Positions 23,001 through 35,875 of a stretch of DNA of 64,000 nucleotides are shown here, in pieces (the first letter of the stretch is position 1; each line of letters begins with the position of its first letter). A model generated the notes under the pieces. It had not been told where the DNA came from. It saw only the letters and a list, made by a program, of their open reading frames with translations, and searched no databases. The DNA comes from Cloeon dipterum. Lineage: Eukaryota; Arthropoda; Insecta; Ephemeroptera; Baetidae. The stretch lies in contig NC_088786.1 of assembly GCF_949628265.1 (NCBI RefSeq), positions 2,480,001 to 2,544,000 of the forward strand. The letters are read 5' to 3'. Position numbers and translations under genes: made by a program.

Positions 23001-26000
23001 CGTAGTTCAAGTGGGCAGGGATGTGATCCGGCTTCGACGCCAGCGACGCCTGCAACCACGGCTCAGCCTCCACGTGTTGGCCCAGCCGACCGTACGTCTC
23101 GCCAATCAGGTTGTAAATGCTCTGAAAGTCAAATAAAACACCGTTTTATAATTTGAAAATTAAATTAAATCAACGAGAAAGGCTAAAAAACAAAGAAACG
23201 CAAACCTGCGGATGGAAATGTTGCGGCATCTGCTCTTTGGCCCTAAGCAGGTAGGTGAGCGCGTGCTGCGGCTGGTCTTGCTCGAGAAAGTGGCGGCCCA
23301 AATGGAAGAGCGCCGATATCCTGGCGCTCTCGTGAGACTTGGGATCCTTGAGGCCGCGGCCGTCCAAGTTTGTGGCGCGCAGAAACGCCTGCCGAGCCTC
23401 GGCGTGCCTCTTGGCCTGTCCCAAGGCGACCCCCAGGCTTACGTGCGCGGCTAATCAAATAAACGGCGTAGTGTTACAAAGCGGATTTGCCCATGTGCCG
23501 ACAGAAAACACAAAGGCGAATACCTGCGAGTCTCGGACGAAAGGAAATAGAGTTTCGGAAACTGGTTATTGCCTCTTCCAATCTTTGCTGGCTCATGAGA
23601 AGCAGACCCCTGTTTGATCAAATATAAACAATTGCCTTTTTTATTTTGACGAGGGTGAAGGAGGATATTAAACGTCCGCAATTGTTCAAAAGACCAAAAT
23701 CAGCTCAAGTCAATTGCAGTTGTAACCAAAAAACACTTTCCTGCCATCAGCTAAACCAAAATTGGATTTCTCCACGTGAAAATAATTTCCTTTTTTTTCT
23801 CATGAAATACCCGAAAATTGCGAATTAACAGTGCGTGTGCTCCAACCACCTCTAGTTGAATTTTTAGTGAAAATTACTCACAGATTGTAGTGCACGTCAG
23901 CCATGTTGGGCCTGTGGCGCAGCGCCTGGCGGTAGCAATGCTCTGCTTCTGCAAGCCTGCCCCTGGCACTCAAGACGCTGCCCAAATTTCCGTACGCTGC
24001 AGACATTCGAGAATCGATTAGACCATCGGCGTTGCACAATTTGGTGCAATACCTTTGGGTGGGTTGACTGGGATGCCGGCTCGGTAGAGCGCCTCCTCGT
24101 CTCGCCAGTCTGAGTTCCTGATCCAGGTGCGCGCCGCCAAGGATAGCAGCAAGCACGCGGCTAAAACGGCCAGCGGCCAGCGTGTCCTACCGGCCCGGCG
24201 CCACAGCTCGGATGCACCGATCGCGGTGAGCAGGCAGAGGCCGATCGAGGGCGCGTACAGCGTCCTCTCGGCCACCACGAAGCCCACGTAGCCGACCGCG
24301 TTGGACACTGGCACGTAGGTGAGCGCAACCAAGGCCAGCGACATCACCACGGCCCTGCCACGTACGCGGCCCACCTTCGGATTCAGGCATTTTGCCGCCA
24401 GGCTCGCCAGGAAGGCGTACAGCAGGGCCGAGGACACGTTCCTGGCGTCGCCGACCCGCGAGACGAGGGGAACGGCGTCCATCGACCAGTCGAAACTCAG
24501 CACCGTCGGCAGCAGGAACAGCTTCAGGTTTATCACAGGCAGGTGGAGGAAGGTCATCAGTCGGGTGGGGAAGTCGCGGCTGTGCGCGGCCGGGTTGTCG
24601 GCCGAGGAGAAGTGTGGCAGACGGCCGCCCATCACGGCCACCCTGAGCGCCAGCTGGGCCAGGAATCCGGCGGCCAGGGTGGCTAAGAGGCGTTTGTCGC
24701 GCCGGTCCCGCAGCAGGAAAACGGCGGCGGCGCACAGGGGAAGCGTCATCAGACCCTGCTCCTTGAACAGCAGGCCGGCCGTCGAGAGCAGCAAGGCGCC
24801 CCTGACGCTGCCCTTGTGCAGGGCGATCAGGGCGAGCAGCATGGCGGCCGTGGCGCCCAGCTCGGCGCGTCCCACCACCCCCGCCACGGCCTCGCAGTGC
24901 ACGGGGTGCACGGCGAACAGCAGCCCGGCCGCCAGGGCCGTCCTCCGCGGCAGCCGCAGCGCCAAGGTGGCCCACAACGGAACCAGGCCGCTGACCACGG
25001 CGTGCAGCAGCACGTTGGCCGCGTGGTAGCCGCTAGCGTCGAGTCCGCCCGCCAGGTAGTTGAGCCGGAAGGTGAGCACCGTCAGCGGCCGGAACGACTT
25101 GTGCGAGCCGCCGTGCGCCATCGGGGTGCCCCAGAAGTCGTTGCTGAACAGGTTGCTTATCGGGCTCGACGGCCGGATGTCGTCGTTTGAGAGAATGGCC
25201 CGGCTGCAACAAAAAGTGCATTTTCACGGTGGTCATAACTTAATTACTAAGCAAAATTCTGAAAATGATGTTGTAACAAAATGATGGATGGCGTGACAAT
25301 AGAAATGATGGGGTAAACAAATACAGCCTATTTTTACCTCTCTTCAAAACACAATAACCTACTTTAATTGGTATATCGCATCAGTGATCGTGCCCTCATT
25401 ATTTGTCTTTTCATAGAGCCTTGCTTTTATCTGCAGCAAAGAGCAATAATCTGCAGCGATCCGAGTTGTGTCCATCGCCGGAGCAAAAGTAAAGAACAAA
25501 ATCCGCCGGTGGCAGGAAGCGTTTAAGCCGCTTGCTGGCTGGCTGGGTGGGTGGGTGGGTGTTGTCGCGCAATAAAATTGCATTCCAGCGCACGTAACAA
25601 GGCGCGCTGGATTATTTATATCAGCTCTCTGGCAAAATAAGTCACCCCCGGGTGTATCAGCGCAGGAAAGAAGAAGACGGAGTGGAGGCTGGGATTTGCA
25701 CGTTGTCCCTCTGGCGGCATGACAGCCAATAATTTAGCCAGCAGCAACAAGATTACGCCATGCACGGCGCGCAGATAGTGCCAGAGCGCGCGTGTGTCCG
25801 TGTGCATCTTCCGCGCCGAGGGACGCCAATGGCAGCAGAAAAAAATCCCCGTTTCAATATAGCTGCGAGAGAGAAAGAGCGAGCAGCAAAACTGGCTTAA
25901 ATTTACACTGCCGCCTTTTTCCAATAAAAGCGGGATTTCCTTTCTGCGCGTCTTTTCACTTTGCATGACAAAGAACGGTGCATTACCAGCGCCTTTTCTG

Positions 26001-28854
26001 TTTGCCTATGCATTACCCGCGTGCGCCGCTTTTTTCGGGAAAGAGCCGCACGCGCGGTATAAAAATGATCAATTGCTGCAGTTGGTTTATTTTTCTTTTA
26101 CGCTCGCCGTCCTCCTCTCGTCGGGCGCCCCCGTGTGTGTATTTACTCTCGGCCTTCTCATCCATAACACGCTCGCTGTCATTCGCAGAAATATTGTTTT
26201 CTCGAGAGGGGTCCGCAGGCCGCGTGCCACTGACTTGGTCTTTTCAATAACTATACATCTACTCATAACGTAATATCGCTCACACGCACGCCATTAAAAA
26301 AAACAGGAACACGATGACGGCAATGCTTGTAACCAATTTAATAATTAAAAAAAAAAAACAGCCATTGTAAAATGCCCAAACATGCAAACTGCTGACAAAA
26401 GATGTTCATTTTCGCAAGGGGTGAATTTGGCCGGAGATTTAGGAAGTTTTCAGTATTTACAAGAAAAAATCATTGGAAATGATTGCATAACTTTTCCGGG
26501 ATGTGAAAAAAATTGCCAGGATAGCCTTGGTTGTTTTAATAAAAAATGTGAGTAGAAAGTGAGCAGTTAAAATATGATTGATTCTATAATAAACTAAAAA
26601 ATTCTGTCAGCCCTGTGCGAGTCTTTGTCGTGGCACAACCCTAAAATTTGAGATAAAAGGAAGAATGCAATCGCTGGCGTTCGCACCTAGCACGCACCAT
26701 TAATCACCATATAACGGCCTCCCTTCGCTGCCAAGCAGCCCCAATCTTTCTTTCTCGTCCGATACACCCAAACAGACACGATTGTTGCGGTCGGAAGGAA
26801 GCAGAACGCAATAAAATTGGCCATATTTATCCATTACTGGCGCGTGGGTGGGTGGTTGGCCGGGTGGTGATGTCACCCAGGAGATTTCCGGCTTGTCTGC
26901 CTGCCGAGTCCGCTGGGCAGCGACAGCGCGAGGGTGCGCGTTTGATTCCTAACCAAGTCAAGCGTGACTCCAGACCTAAGTGAATATTTATCAAGCGTGT
27001 AACTACGCCGATCCGAGGTGAAACACTCTCGCAAGGGGCGTGTCACCAGCACGCGCTATTAATTTGCAATTGTCCTGATTGCACTTTTACTGATCCAACA
27101 ACGATTTTCTGGTTCGTAAAGAAGAAAATGTTTTTCAAGCCGGACCTGAAAATAATTGTAGACAGGTTTGTGCTCCAAAAACGGTTTAAAGACAAATGAA
27201 AATTAGTAACTTGTGCTTATTTGACGTTTGAAAGTAAATCAGATGCACAATTAAAATAATTTCCAACAGCTAAGCAACTAGCAATTCGAATGTTTTCGGA
27301 ACCTGATAATATGGGGAAACGGAAAATGCTATAGAATTAAGCTTTTAAGCTCAAAAGCAACACTCTTATAGTTAATCCGTGCAGAGTATAGAGCCATTAA
27401 CAGAGTTTTCAGTATAAATTTTCTGTGTGTTTTATATTTTGCTAATTTTCACCGACTTCCCACGCACAAAAAAATATAAATATCGATTGTTCCCTTTATT
27501 TGAGCGCATTTTCTCTCTCCGAGTTACGAGTTGAATAATAGGCAATCAGCACGTGGCCGATCGGCGCCCTTTGGCCCGGCATTTTCATGAAATATGGATG
27601 TCTGGCGCGGCTGAGGGAAAAGTGTCGGGGCCTGCAGCGACCAGACAAGCAGACGGAGCAAGTCTTTGGCAGTGTCCACCAATTTGGCCGGCGATAAAGC
27701 GAGCAAACGTCAGGCAGGCGCACCTTAATGACACATTCGGCGTGAAAAATGCCCGCTTTTATCGGTGGCGGTGGCGGTGGCAACGGCGGCACAAAAGAAA
27801 GGTAGAGGTGTGCGAGAGCAGCACAAAAGCGCCGATAAAATGCACCCTGCTGATGAGACGCTTGCTGATATAATATTTCTCTGGCCTAAAATATTATTAC
27901 CGCCTCCCCCTGGGGCCGACGTGTTTGCGTATACGCTCTATTTTCACCCATCAATCAGCCGATATTAAAAAATGCGAGGAAACAACCACGACAGGCACTT
28001 TTCCAGGGAACTCGTGACCCAAATCGACTTTCCCTGCAGAAATCAAGTTACTATCCATCACACAACTTGATGTTTGCAAAAATTTGACTGAAATGGTTAA
28101 ATGATGAACGAAAGTTCACCGGTACAAATGAAACATCGAATATTATCGTGTTCTCGAAGTGGAGCAGCAATCCAATTTATTAGTTGAGTGTATTAATTTG
28201 ACTTGCTGCTGAGCAGATCGAATGGCTGTTGTATGTTTCTAAATTAATACCGCGAGCATTTACTCCCACGCCGGTGACGCAGACAGTCGTTTGTTTCAAT
28301 TAAGTTAATTAATTGTTCTTGTGCATTGTTTAGAGCACGCTACTCTACAGAGGCTGTTCGGTGGAAGATGATAAGAACGCGCAACAGTAAATTCATGTAA
28401 AGCAAGATTGAAGAGCTTCTGGGAAATTGTCCTTCCTCTTTTTGTCCTGCCGCAATAGAATAATGCAGAACCTTTTTGATAGAGCAAGTAATGAAATTTA
28501 TATTTTTTTGAACCATTTGCATCATTAGGATTCGATTAGCGAGTCTGATATAATGTTTATCTTTTACTCAATTTAAAATAATCGAATATTAAAATTATTT
28601 ACTTACATGCTTCTGGCCTCTGAAACACCAAAATATTTTCAAATTATCTTTTCTTTGCATCCTCCATTTTATTTACAAGCCAGATTTCGAAATTATCAAG
28701 CCACCAAAAAATTCTTCCTTGGGAGCTAAATTTTTTAATTAAATAAATCCCATCGACGGCCCACTCACTTGTCGTCGTAGACGAATCCAGCGTTGAAGGT
28801 GTTGACGAAGACGAGGGTGGCCGCGAGGGCGCACACCCCCGACACGATCCACAT
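20046..28854 (-). CDS. TMTC2: TMTC2, transmembrane and TPR-repeat protein
   Basis: Nine exons join in frame: 28854-28769, 25203-24053, 23996-23882, 23609-23524, 23450-23206, 23121-22981, 22523-22439, 20550-20357 and 20219-20046, giving 758 aa (human about 836). Exon 1 encodes the first TM helix and ends in a VYDDN loop whose Asp pair (27, 28) matches the lumenal acidic motif of GT-C glycosyltransferases. Exon 2 (residues 29-413) holds the multi-spanning region and the TMTC domain; landmarks are NDFWGTP, SHKSFRPLTVLTFRLNY, HPVHCEAVAGVVGRAEL and DWSMDAVP (267-274). Exons 3-9 encode about ten TPR units. Similarity in the TPRs (NPAKAWGNLG-type junction, LKDP, KPDHIPAHLNYGK, NLGAILHL) favours TMTC2 over TMTC1/3/4. 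TMTCs act in the ER in O-mannosylation of cadherins (family knowledge); TMTC2 is also linked to ER calcium handling. Exon 2 is far GC-richer than the flanking introns. Confidence 0.93.
21589..21966. mobile_element. TTAA-flanked foldback MITE, copy 1 (378 bp)
   Basis: This copy lies in TMTC2 intron 7. TTAA sits directly at both ends (21585-21588 and 21967-21970). The ends read ATACTGTCTTTGACAAG inward and their complement outward. The two arms match for about 150 bases (GAGCACACCAATCGATT, then CCAGCGCGACGTGCG, then TTCCCGCCAA). There is no coding capacity. It belongs to the same family as the copies at 29416, 39486 and 53551. Confidence 0.85.
25204..28768 (-). other. TMTC2 intron 1
   Basis: This 3.6 kb intron splits the first TM exon from the rest of TMTC2. 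Its junctions are good: donor GTGAGT after 28769 and acceptor TTGCAG before 25203, which together complete an Asn codon. It has GC-rich patches and a perfect four-tract G3 motif at 25545-25559 on the plus strand. No nested gene could be supported. Confidence 0.6.
25545..25559 (+). other. G-quadruplex-type G-tract motif
   Basis: Four GGG runs are separated by single T bases, the tightest loop arrangement known to fold stably. It lies in TMTC2 intron 1, about 340 bases upstream of exon 2, on the template strand. It could equally be a plain GGGT microsatellite. Confidence 0.5.
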
Positions 28855-29120
28855 GTCGCGATCACGCGGGTTGCCGCGTCAGCAGGCGCGGAGCGAGCCT
28901 CCTCCGCTCGGCTCGGTGGCTGCGGCCAGACTGCGACTGCAGACTGACTGAGGACTCGGTGTGAATGTGAGCAACGCGCACTCCGCTCGTGCTCACCCTT
29001 CCGTTTCATGCCAGCGGCCACCCCTCGCGCATTTTGGGGCTGATTGGCCGCACGTCGAACAAAGTGGCGGCTCGCTGAAATGTATAATGCACAGACTTGC
29101 CTCCCCAAACCTCCCCCAGC
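28855..29120 (-). promoter_or_regulatory. probable TMTC2 5' UTR and promoter
   Basis: The DNA immediately upstream of the TMTC2 ATG is GC- and CpG-rich over about 250 bases, then becomes AT-rich. No convincing TATA box or acceptor was seen, so transcription probably starts within this block. Confidence 0.4.
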
Positions 29121-29415
29121 GTCATTAGTTGCATTAAAAATTTATACGACAACTGCAGTTGAGAACCCCCGAACGGCATGAATCGCGTCTTTTGTGTGTC
29201 CCTTCTATTAATTATGGCAAGGTAATTTATTTTTCGGCCAATACACCCGCTGTCATAAATTTTTGAACGCCGCCTCATGCATATTATTCCTTTCTGTGCA
29301 TAAGGGTGAAACTTTTTCAATAAATTTTCCTTTTTACGCCGTAATGTCAAGCACAGACTTGAAAGAAAATATCGGAGATGAAATGAGACAAAGAGATTTT
29401 ATTGTTTCTTTTTAA

Positions 29416-29765
29416 AGACCGTCTTTGACGAAGTTTCTGAGCACACCAATCGATTTATGAGGGTCGATATTTTTGCGACCAAAACGTTTAGCGCAACTTG
29501 CATAGCAAAAGTAGAATTTTTTCCCACCAAAACAATATGAATGCGAGAAGTTACGCATGCGTCAGAGCTGGCTGGATCTGACAAAGTCATTCTTACAGGC
29601 GGTCTCTCTGCAAGTGCGCAGTTCATAGTGTTTTAGCGGGAAAAAGTTCTATACTTGTGCTATGCACGTCGCGCTGCACTTTTTGGTCGGAAAAAATATC
29701 CACTTTACCTAAGTCGACCGTCAAGAATCGATTGGTGTACTCAGAAACTTCATCAAAGACGGTCT
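29416..29765. mobile_element. TTAA-flanked foldback MITE, copy 2 (350 bp)
   Basis: TTAA flanks both ends (29412-29415 and 29766-29769). The termini are AGACCGTCTTTGACGAAG and its near-perfect complement. The arms are about 150 bases and the spacer about 50. It lies between TMTC2 exon 1 and the end of the scavenger receptor gene. There is no coding capacity. Confidence 0.88.
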
Positions 29766-30251
29766 TTAAAATGAAAACGTAAAAGTTTTTACAAATTCTA
29801 GAAAAAAAACTTGTTAACAACTAATAATAATAATAATAAAAAAAACACTAAAAAATTGTCTCGCAATTACCTTTAAATTCTATTCTATATTATTTAATTT
29901 CCATATAAGTCAAAATATTTACAAGATAACTTTTGGACAGCGTCATACTTACATGCGAATTTACCATCAGCGATTGACGCATTAAAAACGTGGCATATGG
30001 GGCGGAAAACGTAGAGTGAAAAACGCCAAAATAATAGGTATTGGAAGAAAACTATTACATAGACTGTTAAATTTCTGTACGTGCTCATTTTCCAGAGCGC
30101 TTTTCTACATATAAAAATGACACATTTGTCTCGCTGAGCACACTCCAAAACTGTAGACTAATTTTTAAGGAATTCTGGCACTTTCAAGTTTGTTTGAGTT
30201 CTGACTTTCAAAGTATAGAGGCGTAAATTTAGTGAACCATAAACATTGGGA

Positions 30252-30257
30252 TTTATT
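30252..30257 (-). terminator. candidate polyadenylation signal of the scavenger receptor gene
   Basis: There is an AATAAA on the minus strand about 270 bases beyond the stop codon. It is a candidate only. Confidence 0.3.
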
Positions 30258-30524
30258 TATTGGAAAGGAGAAGCAAAAGAAAAGTCGAGAGTTATAATTG
30301 AAATTGCACAACCATTTACTTAAGTTACACGATAAAAGAATGCAATAGGAAAGTGTATGCGCGTATAATATGATAAATAACAGTCTGGCTCAAATGTACA
30401 AAATGTATGTCAACTAGTGCTTACATAAATAGGCGTCAAGTGCTAAAAGGCTAAGTATCCAAAATACACGAATATATTCCGGAAGATCACAGCTGGAAAG
30501 TAAGAAGTAGAGCGGTGCTGCGGG

Positions 30525-33500
30525 TCAGACGGCGACGGAAAACTCTGTTCTCGAGCGCATCAGCTCTTCGGCCGTGAGCACTTGCACCACTTTGGAGCTC
30601 CTCCTGCTCTCCACCGGACTCGGCCGGTCCGGCTTGGACGCGATTGGCACGCACAGGTAGCTGATCAGTGCCGCCAGCAGCATCGAGAAGCCCAGCGCGG
30701 CGCCGCAGAAGATGAATCCGTTCTGCAGCGGCGGCGCCACCTTCAGGCACAGGTCCAGCATCCACTGCAGCGACGACGGAATTTCCTCAAAAGTCTGAAA
30801 ACGTCATTATTTCATTTTTTTACTGCAGAATGTTCTATATTTGACGGTTTAAGCGATTGAAGAAAATTTTCAATTCAATTCCAATATCGAATTTAGATTA
30901 AATTTGGTTCAAAGACGGCGTTTGGTGAGAAAAATCGAGAAAAACAATATTTTTCCATCTTTTTAAAAACTAAAATGGAGTTTCCGTTCAATAATTATTT
31001 TACAATGATGTCGTGTTTTCCATTTAAGGATTTTTTTTGTTGTGGAATAAAATTTTTACCAGGTCAGTCCACACAATGGGAAGGATCATGTCACCAAAAG
31101 GAGCGATCCGCTTGACAAAACGGTTTTTCTTCAGCACAAGATTCGTTTGGATTCGCATGTGTCCGCCGATTGGAATGCCTAGTTTCTGAAACAAAATTTT
31201 CACATCATCAGAAAAACGTCCTGGAAGGTATGCAACCTCTTTACCTGCATGTCGAGCAGGTTGCATACTAAACCTTTTGCAATAATAATTATACTCTTAC
31301 TACGTAAAAATTCTTTCCCATTTTCAGAGGAAGAAACAAACGTTTGATTTTAATGCACAGCCATGAAATGGAAGGTTTTCTAATTAATCACAAGCCTTGA
31401 TTTCAGACCAGATTGCGAAGAATGGAAAAATAAATAATTCCTTTTATTTTAATCACTATTAATTATGGAATTCCTTTAAGAAAAAAAGATTCTTACTTGT
31501 TGGATAACGACGTAGGCCTCGTGCTTTTCTTTGTCCGGGCTGAGCCCTTCGATTTTGTCAAACAAGGACGGATCGGCGTGCAGGAAATGCGGGAATGAAG
31601 CTGCGGCGGGAATTCCTGGAACACGCATACATTGCCGAAAGCTTGTATTACAAGCAGTAACGCCTACAATGACGTGTATGGTTCGTTATTAGTATTCCAC
31701 AACTGGCGAGCAGACGGCCTTAACCTGAGAACCTCTCTAAACCGACACACACTCCGCCGTAAAATTTTTTGTCCACTCTCTACAGTATGTGCAAATCACC
31801 AACTAGTTATGATTATGTATTTTTTGGTTGCTCTCTATTATTTAGTATTTTATTTTCAGAAATAAAAAAACATTAAAAATTTCGGTCAGCAAGCAAAACA
31901 TTGGAAATTAGGTGCTAATGTTTTTTGCTCTGGTTTAAAATTTACAAATCCCAAAAGGACAAACATTAATTTCAGTGTCCCTGGAAAACAATAAAAAATA
32001 TCATAACAAAATTTACAATGAATAATATTTAAAAACTTTCAAATTTAATTAAATCATCTACCATAATAACAGTCTTGGATGTCGGAGAGCCCGTCCTTGA
32101 GGGGGCACTTTCCCTTGTCGGCGGGCTTCTTCTTTCCGCAGTGGCAGGCGTGCTCGGGGTTGAGGGTGGCGTTGAACGCGTGCGCCGGAATGACGAAGCG
32201 CAGGCCGCCAGGGTTGCCGTTGACCTCGTCGGCGGGCTCGTCCCTCTCGAACTCGAGGCCCAGGGTGCGGCAGAAGCCCTTGCGGTACACGTAGAGCGTT
32301 TTGTTGCGCTGCACGTTGCGTTCGACGAGCACCCCCTCGGAGACGCCGCGCAACGGCTCGTCGCACATGCCGCCGCTCCGATTCAGCGAGTGCAGCATGC
32401 TCTGCCCGTTGTACGTGTCGATGTTCAGCGTCGTCGTGTTCATCGTCACGTTGTCCAGACCGGCGTCGAACATCTGTCAAAATTTAAAGCACACTGAATA
32501 AACGGCTCCAGATTTGGCCTAATTTCACAAATAATAAATGGTCATTTGACCAAGATTTTTCGCTTTCTCTCATCGTGATCGGATTTTGAGGAAAATTTCG
32601 ATAAGTTGTTAAATTAATCGTGCATTTCAATAACGAAACAGTGCTCGCCGCTTGATAAGCATGCAAACATTTGAGCCGATTTCTCAGTAATTTGCATTTT
32701 ACCTCTTCCCAAAATTTTTAGAAAATATTTTAGGTAGAGCTACATTTCTTTTTCAGAATATAGCACCACATTAAATCCTCTTTAAAGGTGAGAGCGTTCC
32801 AATTGCGTGTATTGTTGAGTAGTTGTATCGCAAAATCAGAGCATGCATGCACGAACCAGTTCACACTCAATTACTTGGGTAATTTGAAGTAATTGTTATC
32901 TATTAAATCAACCGATTAATTTCTCTGGCGTGAAAACATAGAGTTTTTTAACACCGGTAAATTGTGTAAATGTACACCATGTCAATCAAAAATTTATTTA
33001 AATGTTGTTTGGATTATATCAATGCTTTCAGAGTAACCTTTAATTTTTTAAATAGGTGACCAGTCGATGTTGTGTTCATATTGGAAATAAACTAAACCTT
33101 TAATTCCTGAACCAAATGGGACGTCGATTTAAAAATTAAGTGGTTTTCCAGATTGACCCACCACTCGATTTGTCCCGCCAACAATAATCGTGATCGAACA
33201 AAAATAGCATTTTTAAGTTTTGTAACTCGAAAGCAATGCTAGAAAAATATTTAGACTGGTGGCACATGTTAAACAAAAAATTTGAAACTTTGACTCACCC
33301 TGTCGAGAAGTCCGAGCTGTTTGAAGGTGACGACGTCCGCGTAGGCAACACTGGCAAGCCGAACGATGGGATCCTCGTAGCCCCAGAGGTACTCTTTCAC
33401 CGACACTTGCTCGAAGGGCTTCGAGTCGATGTAGTTGACCAAAGTGGAGAAGCCGATTTGGATGAAAAAAGACTGGTCGGCCAATTTGGAGGCGACGGCC

Positions 33501-35875
33501 TGCGCAACGATAATAGAATCAAACTGGATTGTGCGCTCCTTTTGGTGCTCGCTCGCCGCTTACCAGCAGTGGAATGTTTGGAACGATGAGTCGGTCTTCA
33601 AGGCCGCGACCCTGTGAGGTGTCCAGCACCAGTTTCTCAGTCATCAGGGGCGAACGCTTCGGAACGTAGCTCATCGTGCCGTTCAGGTTGAATTTTACAT
33701 CATCGTGCTCGAGAACCTCCCTAAATTTTAATACAAAAATGTTCATGCATTTCAAATGAAGCTAAGAAGAAATCGAAAATCTGCATTATTTCATTTCTCC
33801 GTGTCATTTTCGCAGAACAATTATGGTAAAATCACGAACGGATCGCAAAATTATAAAAATGACTTCGCTGAGCAGATTACCAAAATACGTTATTTAGTTT
33901 ATTGAAATGTGACCACTCTTCAAGAGATTATGGCACTTAAATATTTTTCAAATTTAGATTTTAAAATTTCTGAGGTGTGTGGATCTTGACAAAATCGAAG
34001 TTTTCCGGAAATTTTTTATGTATGAGAGTCGATAGTCATCCTAATAAGCGTCTACAACCGACCAGTTTGCTCCATTTGCTGGTTAAATATTTATTTTTTT
34101 ACTATATTTGCAAACTAAATTTGTTTTTTGTTTATTGCTAGTGCGAGCAAAGAGATTTTAACCGTTGCAATTAATTAGCAAGACTTTATTACAGCGGCAA
34201 AATTTGCGAGTACTCATTACCAGGTGTGCACAGAGAGTTGTTGTGACGGCCAGTTAGCGCCCGGCCGGGAATGCATACAGTCACACTTTTTAATGTCTGT
34301 CGAACATAGGCGATGACGTCAAGCGTCCATTGAGCAGCTAATTGACGCTGGCAAAAAAATCTGCGTAAACGCACCGCTTGGACAACAAAAGGATTTACGC
34401 CTCAGATTTGTTTGCGTCTCGTAAAAATGCGAAACAACAACAAGGAAGAGTGCGGGAAGTGTGCTAATTGCGCTTTTCACGCGTCCTTGGCTTTGATATT
34501 CGGTTGGGTAATAAAATGGAAGTGACGCGCACGGAGCAGGCTGCAGGAGGATGCTGTGTGTGTGTGTGTGTGGCAATTGCTAATTGACACGAGACGGGGG
34601 ATCAAACGCGCGCGGCGACACAACACTCGAGTCCGCGTGCATCGATTACATTTTGATATACCCTTGCGTGCACAGACAGAGTGCACTTGAAATGAGGAGA
34701 CATATTGTGGTGATATCATATTATTAATAACCGCAAAGCCAAGAGACAAAAGGAAAAACATTACAAAGCGGAATTGGAGAGAAATCGATGTCTTCGCTCT
34801 TGTAATTGCTTGTTGTCAGCGTCCGTCGTTGCTGTTTCAAAAGAGAACGTCTCGAGACAATAGACATATTCTTCTGCGTGCATTGCAAATTGATTGTAAT
34901 AAAATTGCTGCCATTTGGATGCAAAATTACTATTTTTTTTAAAGGAAGAATGAAAAAACTCTGACGTTGCGGGGGAACAATTTGTTTTTAATACTTATTA
35001 TTTGCTAAATCCACGACCCCGAAATTTAAAAGTCAAAAATTTTAATGAACCTCACAATTTAGAGAATATGAGTGGTCCATAAAGTTAGTATTTTTAGAAC
35101 CTCCATTGAAAATTTTCTTGCTGGTAAATAGGAAATAGGAGTCAATTTTCAAAATGGCTACCCCGGGAAATGAGGAGACGAAATAATGTTTCCTAGGATG
35201 GGCAAAAAATGGTAATGACAAATGAAATCTGCCTTGCACCTAAAGCGTGTTTGGAAAAACAAGCAACATCCATGCTAAAGATCAAGTTCATTGTCCACAT
35301 TTTGTCATTAGCCGTGATTCGAACAAAGGAGCAAAAAGCGCGAATCATCATCATCAGTGCGTATAGCTTAGTCACTAAATTACAGGTGCCCACAAATAAC
35401 GAAGGAAGAATTCAGGAATTTGACTATGATAGGATGCGAACCTGTAGACGTAGGGGCCGACCTGCTCGAGCCTCAGCTTGACTCCTCCTTTGAGAAATTC
35501 GTCGGCGTTGGTCACGTTGAAGATGTAAACCTTCAAGAACACCGGCACAGGTGGCTTCAGCCACAAATTGAAGATGAATGAGCCCTCTGACATGGTCAAA
35601 ACCTACGATTGATATTGTTCGTATTAATTGAAGTGAGTGAAATGTATGAGACGGTGAATTAAAGTGACAATGGGTCGCGCAGAGTCATCTGCTGACGCAT
35701 ATATTTATTTCGAATTATTCAAAGGCGTCTATACAAAATGAATCGAAAAGGTGATACGCAGAATCCTTTCAGCATTTACTCACATAGTTGACAACTGCGT
35801 TGAGGGGGTCTGCAAGGTACGTGACAAACGAAAACATCACTAGGGTGAGGCCTAGCGTCGTCAGACATATCATTA
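30525..35875 (-). CDS. class B scavenger receptor (CD36/SCARB family), exons 2-9
   Basis: Eight exons join in frame: 35875-35784, 35602-35442, 33720-33564, 33499-33299, 32473-32062, 31615-31497, 31185-31060 and 30794-30525, about 512 aa. The first exon encodes the N-terminal TM helix (MICLTTLGLTLVMFSF). The ectodomain has family landmarks: NVTNADEFL, LEQVGPYVYRE, the Cys-rich CHCG...C...C region for disulfides, then FPHFLHADPS and KEKHEAYVVIQQ. A C-terminal TM helix starts at GFIFCGAALGF. The tail is short and basic and ends SVAV. N-glycosylation sequons are frequent. The family binds lipids, lipoproteins, carotenoids or apoptotic cells at the plasma membrane, or acts in lysosomes (LIMP-2); I cannot choose the ligand. 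The first exon begins two bases into a codon (TA), so a phase-1 first exon is needed upstream; two candidates are listed. If the 44595-44727 exon is used the protein is 556 aa. Confidence 0.92.
32500..32760 (+). repeat. dispersed repeat family B, copy 4
   Basis: The copy sits in a scavenger receptor intron. It shows GATTTTGAGGAAAATT, AAATTAATCGTG, and CAATAACGAAACAGTGCTC followed by GCCGCTTGATAAGCATGCAAA and a GAGCCGATTTCTCA block, all in family order. Confidence 0.55.

Noticed and set aside
24187-25029. Long open frames (236 aa plus strand, 262 aa minus strand) overlapping TMTC2 exon 2
   Set aside because: They are Arg/Ala/Gly/Pro-rich, have no domain similarity and lie exactly over a GC-rich exon whose correct frame matches TMTC proteins throughout.
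25535-25565. CRISPR-like or telomere-like short tandem repeat
   Set aside because: The GGGT/GGCT run is a simple microsatellite in a eukaryotic intron. No repeat-spacer structure exists anywhere in the window.
32058-32497. 140 aa frames on both strands over the Cys-rich scavenger receptor exon
   Set aside because: They are composition shadows of the 412-base exon, which has good splice sites and CD36-family similarity in the third frame.
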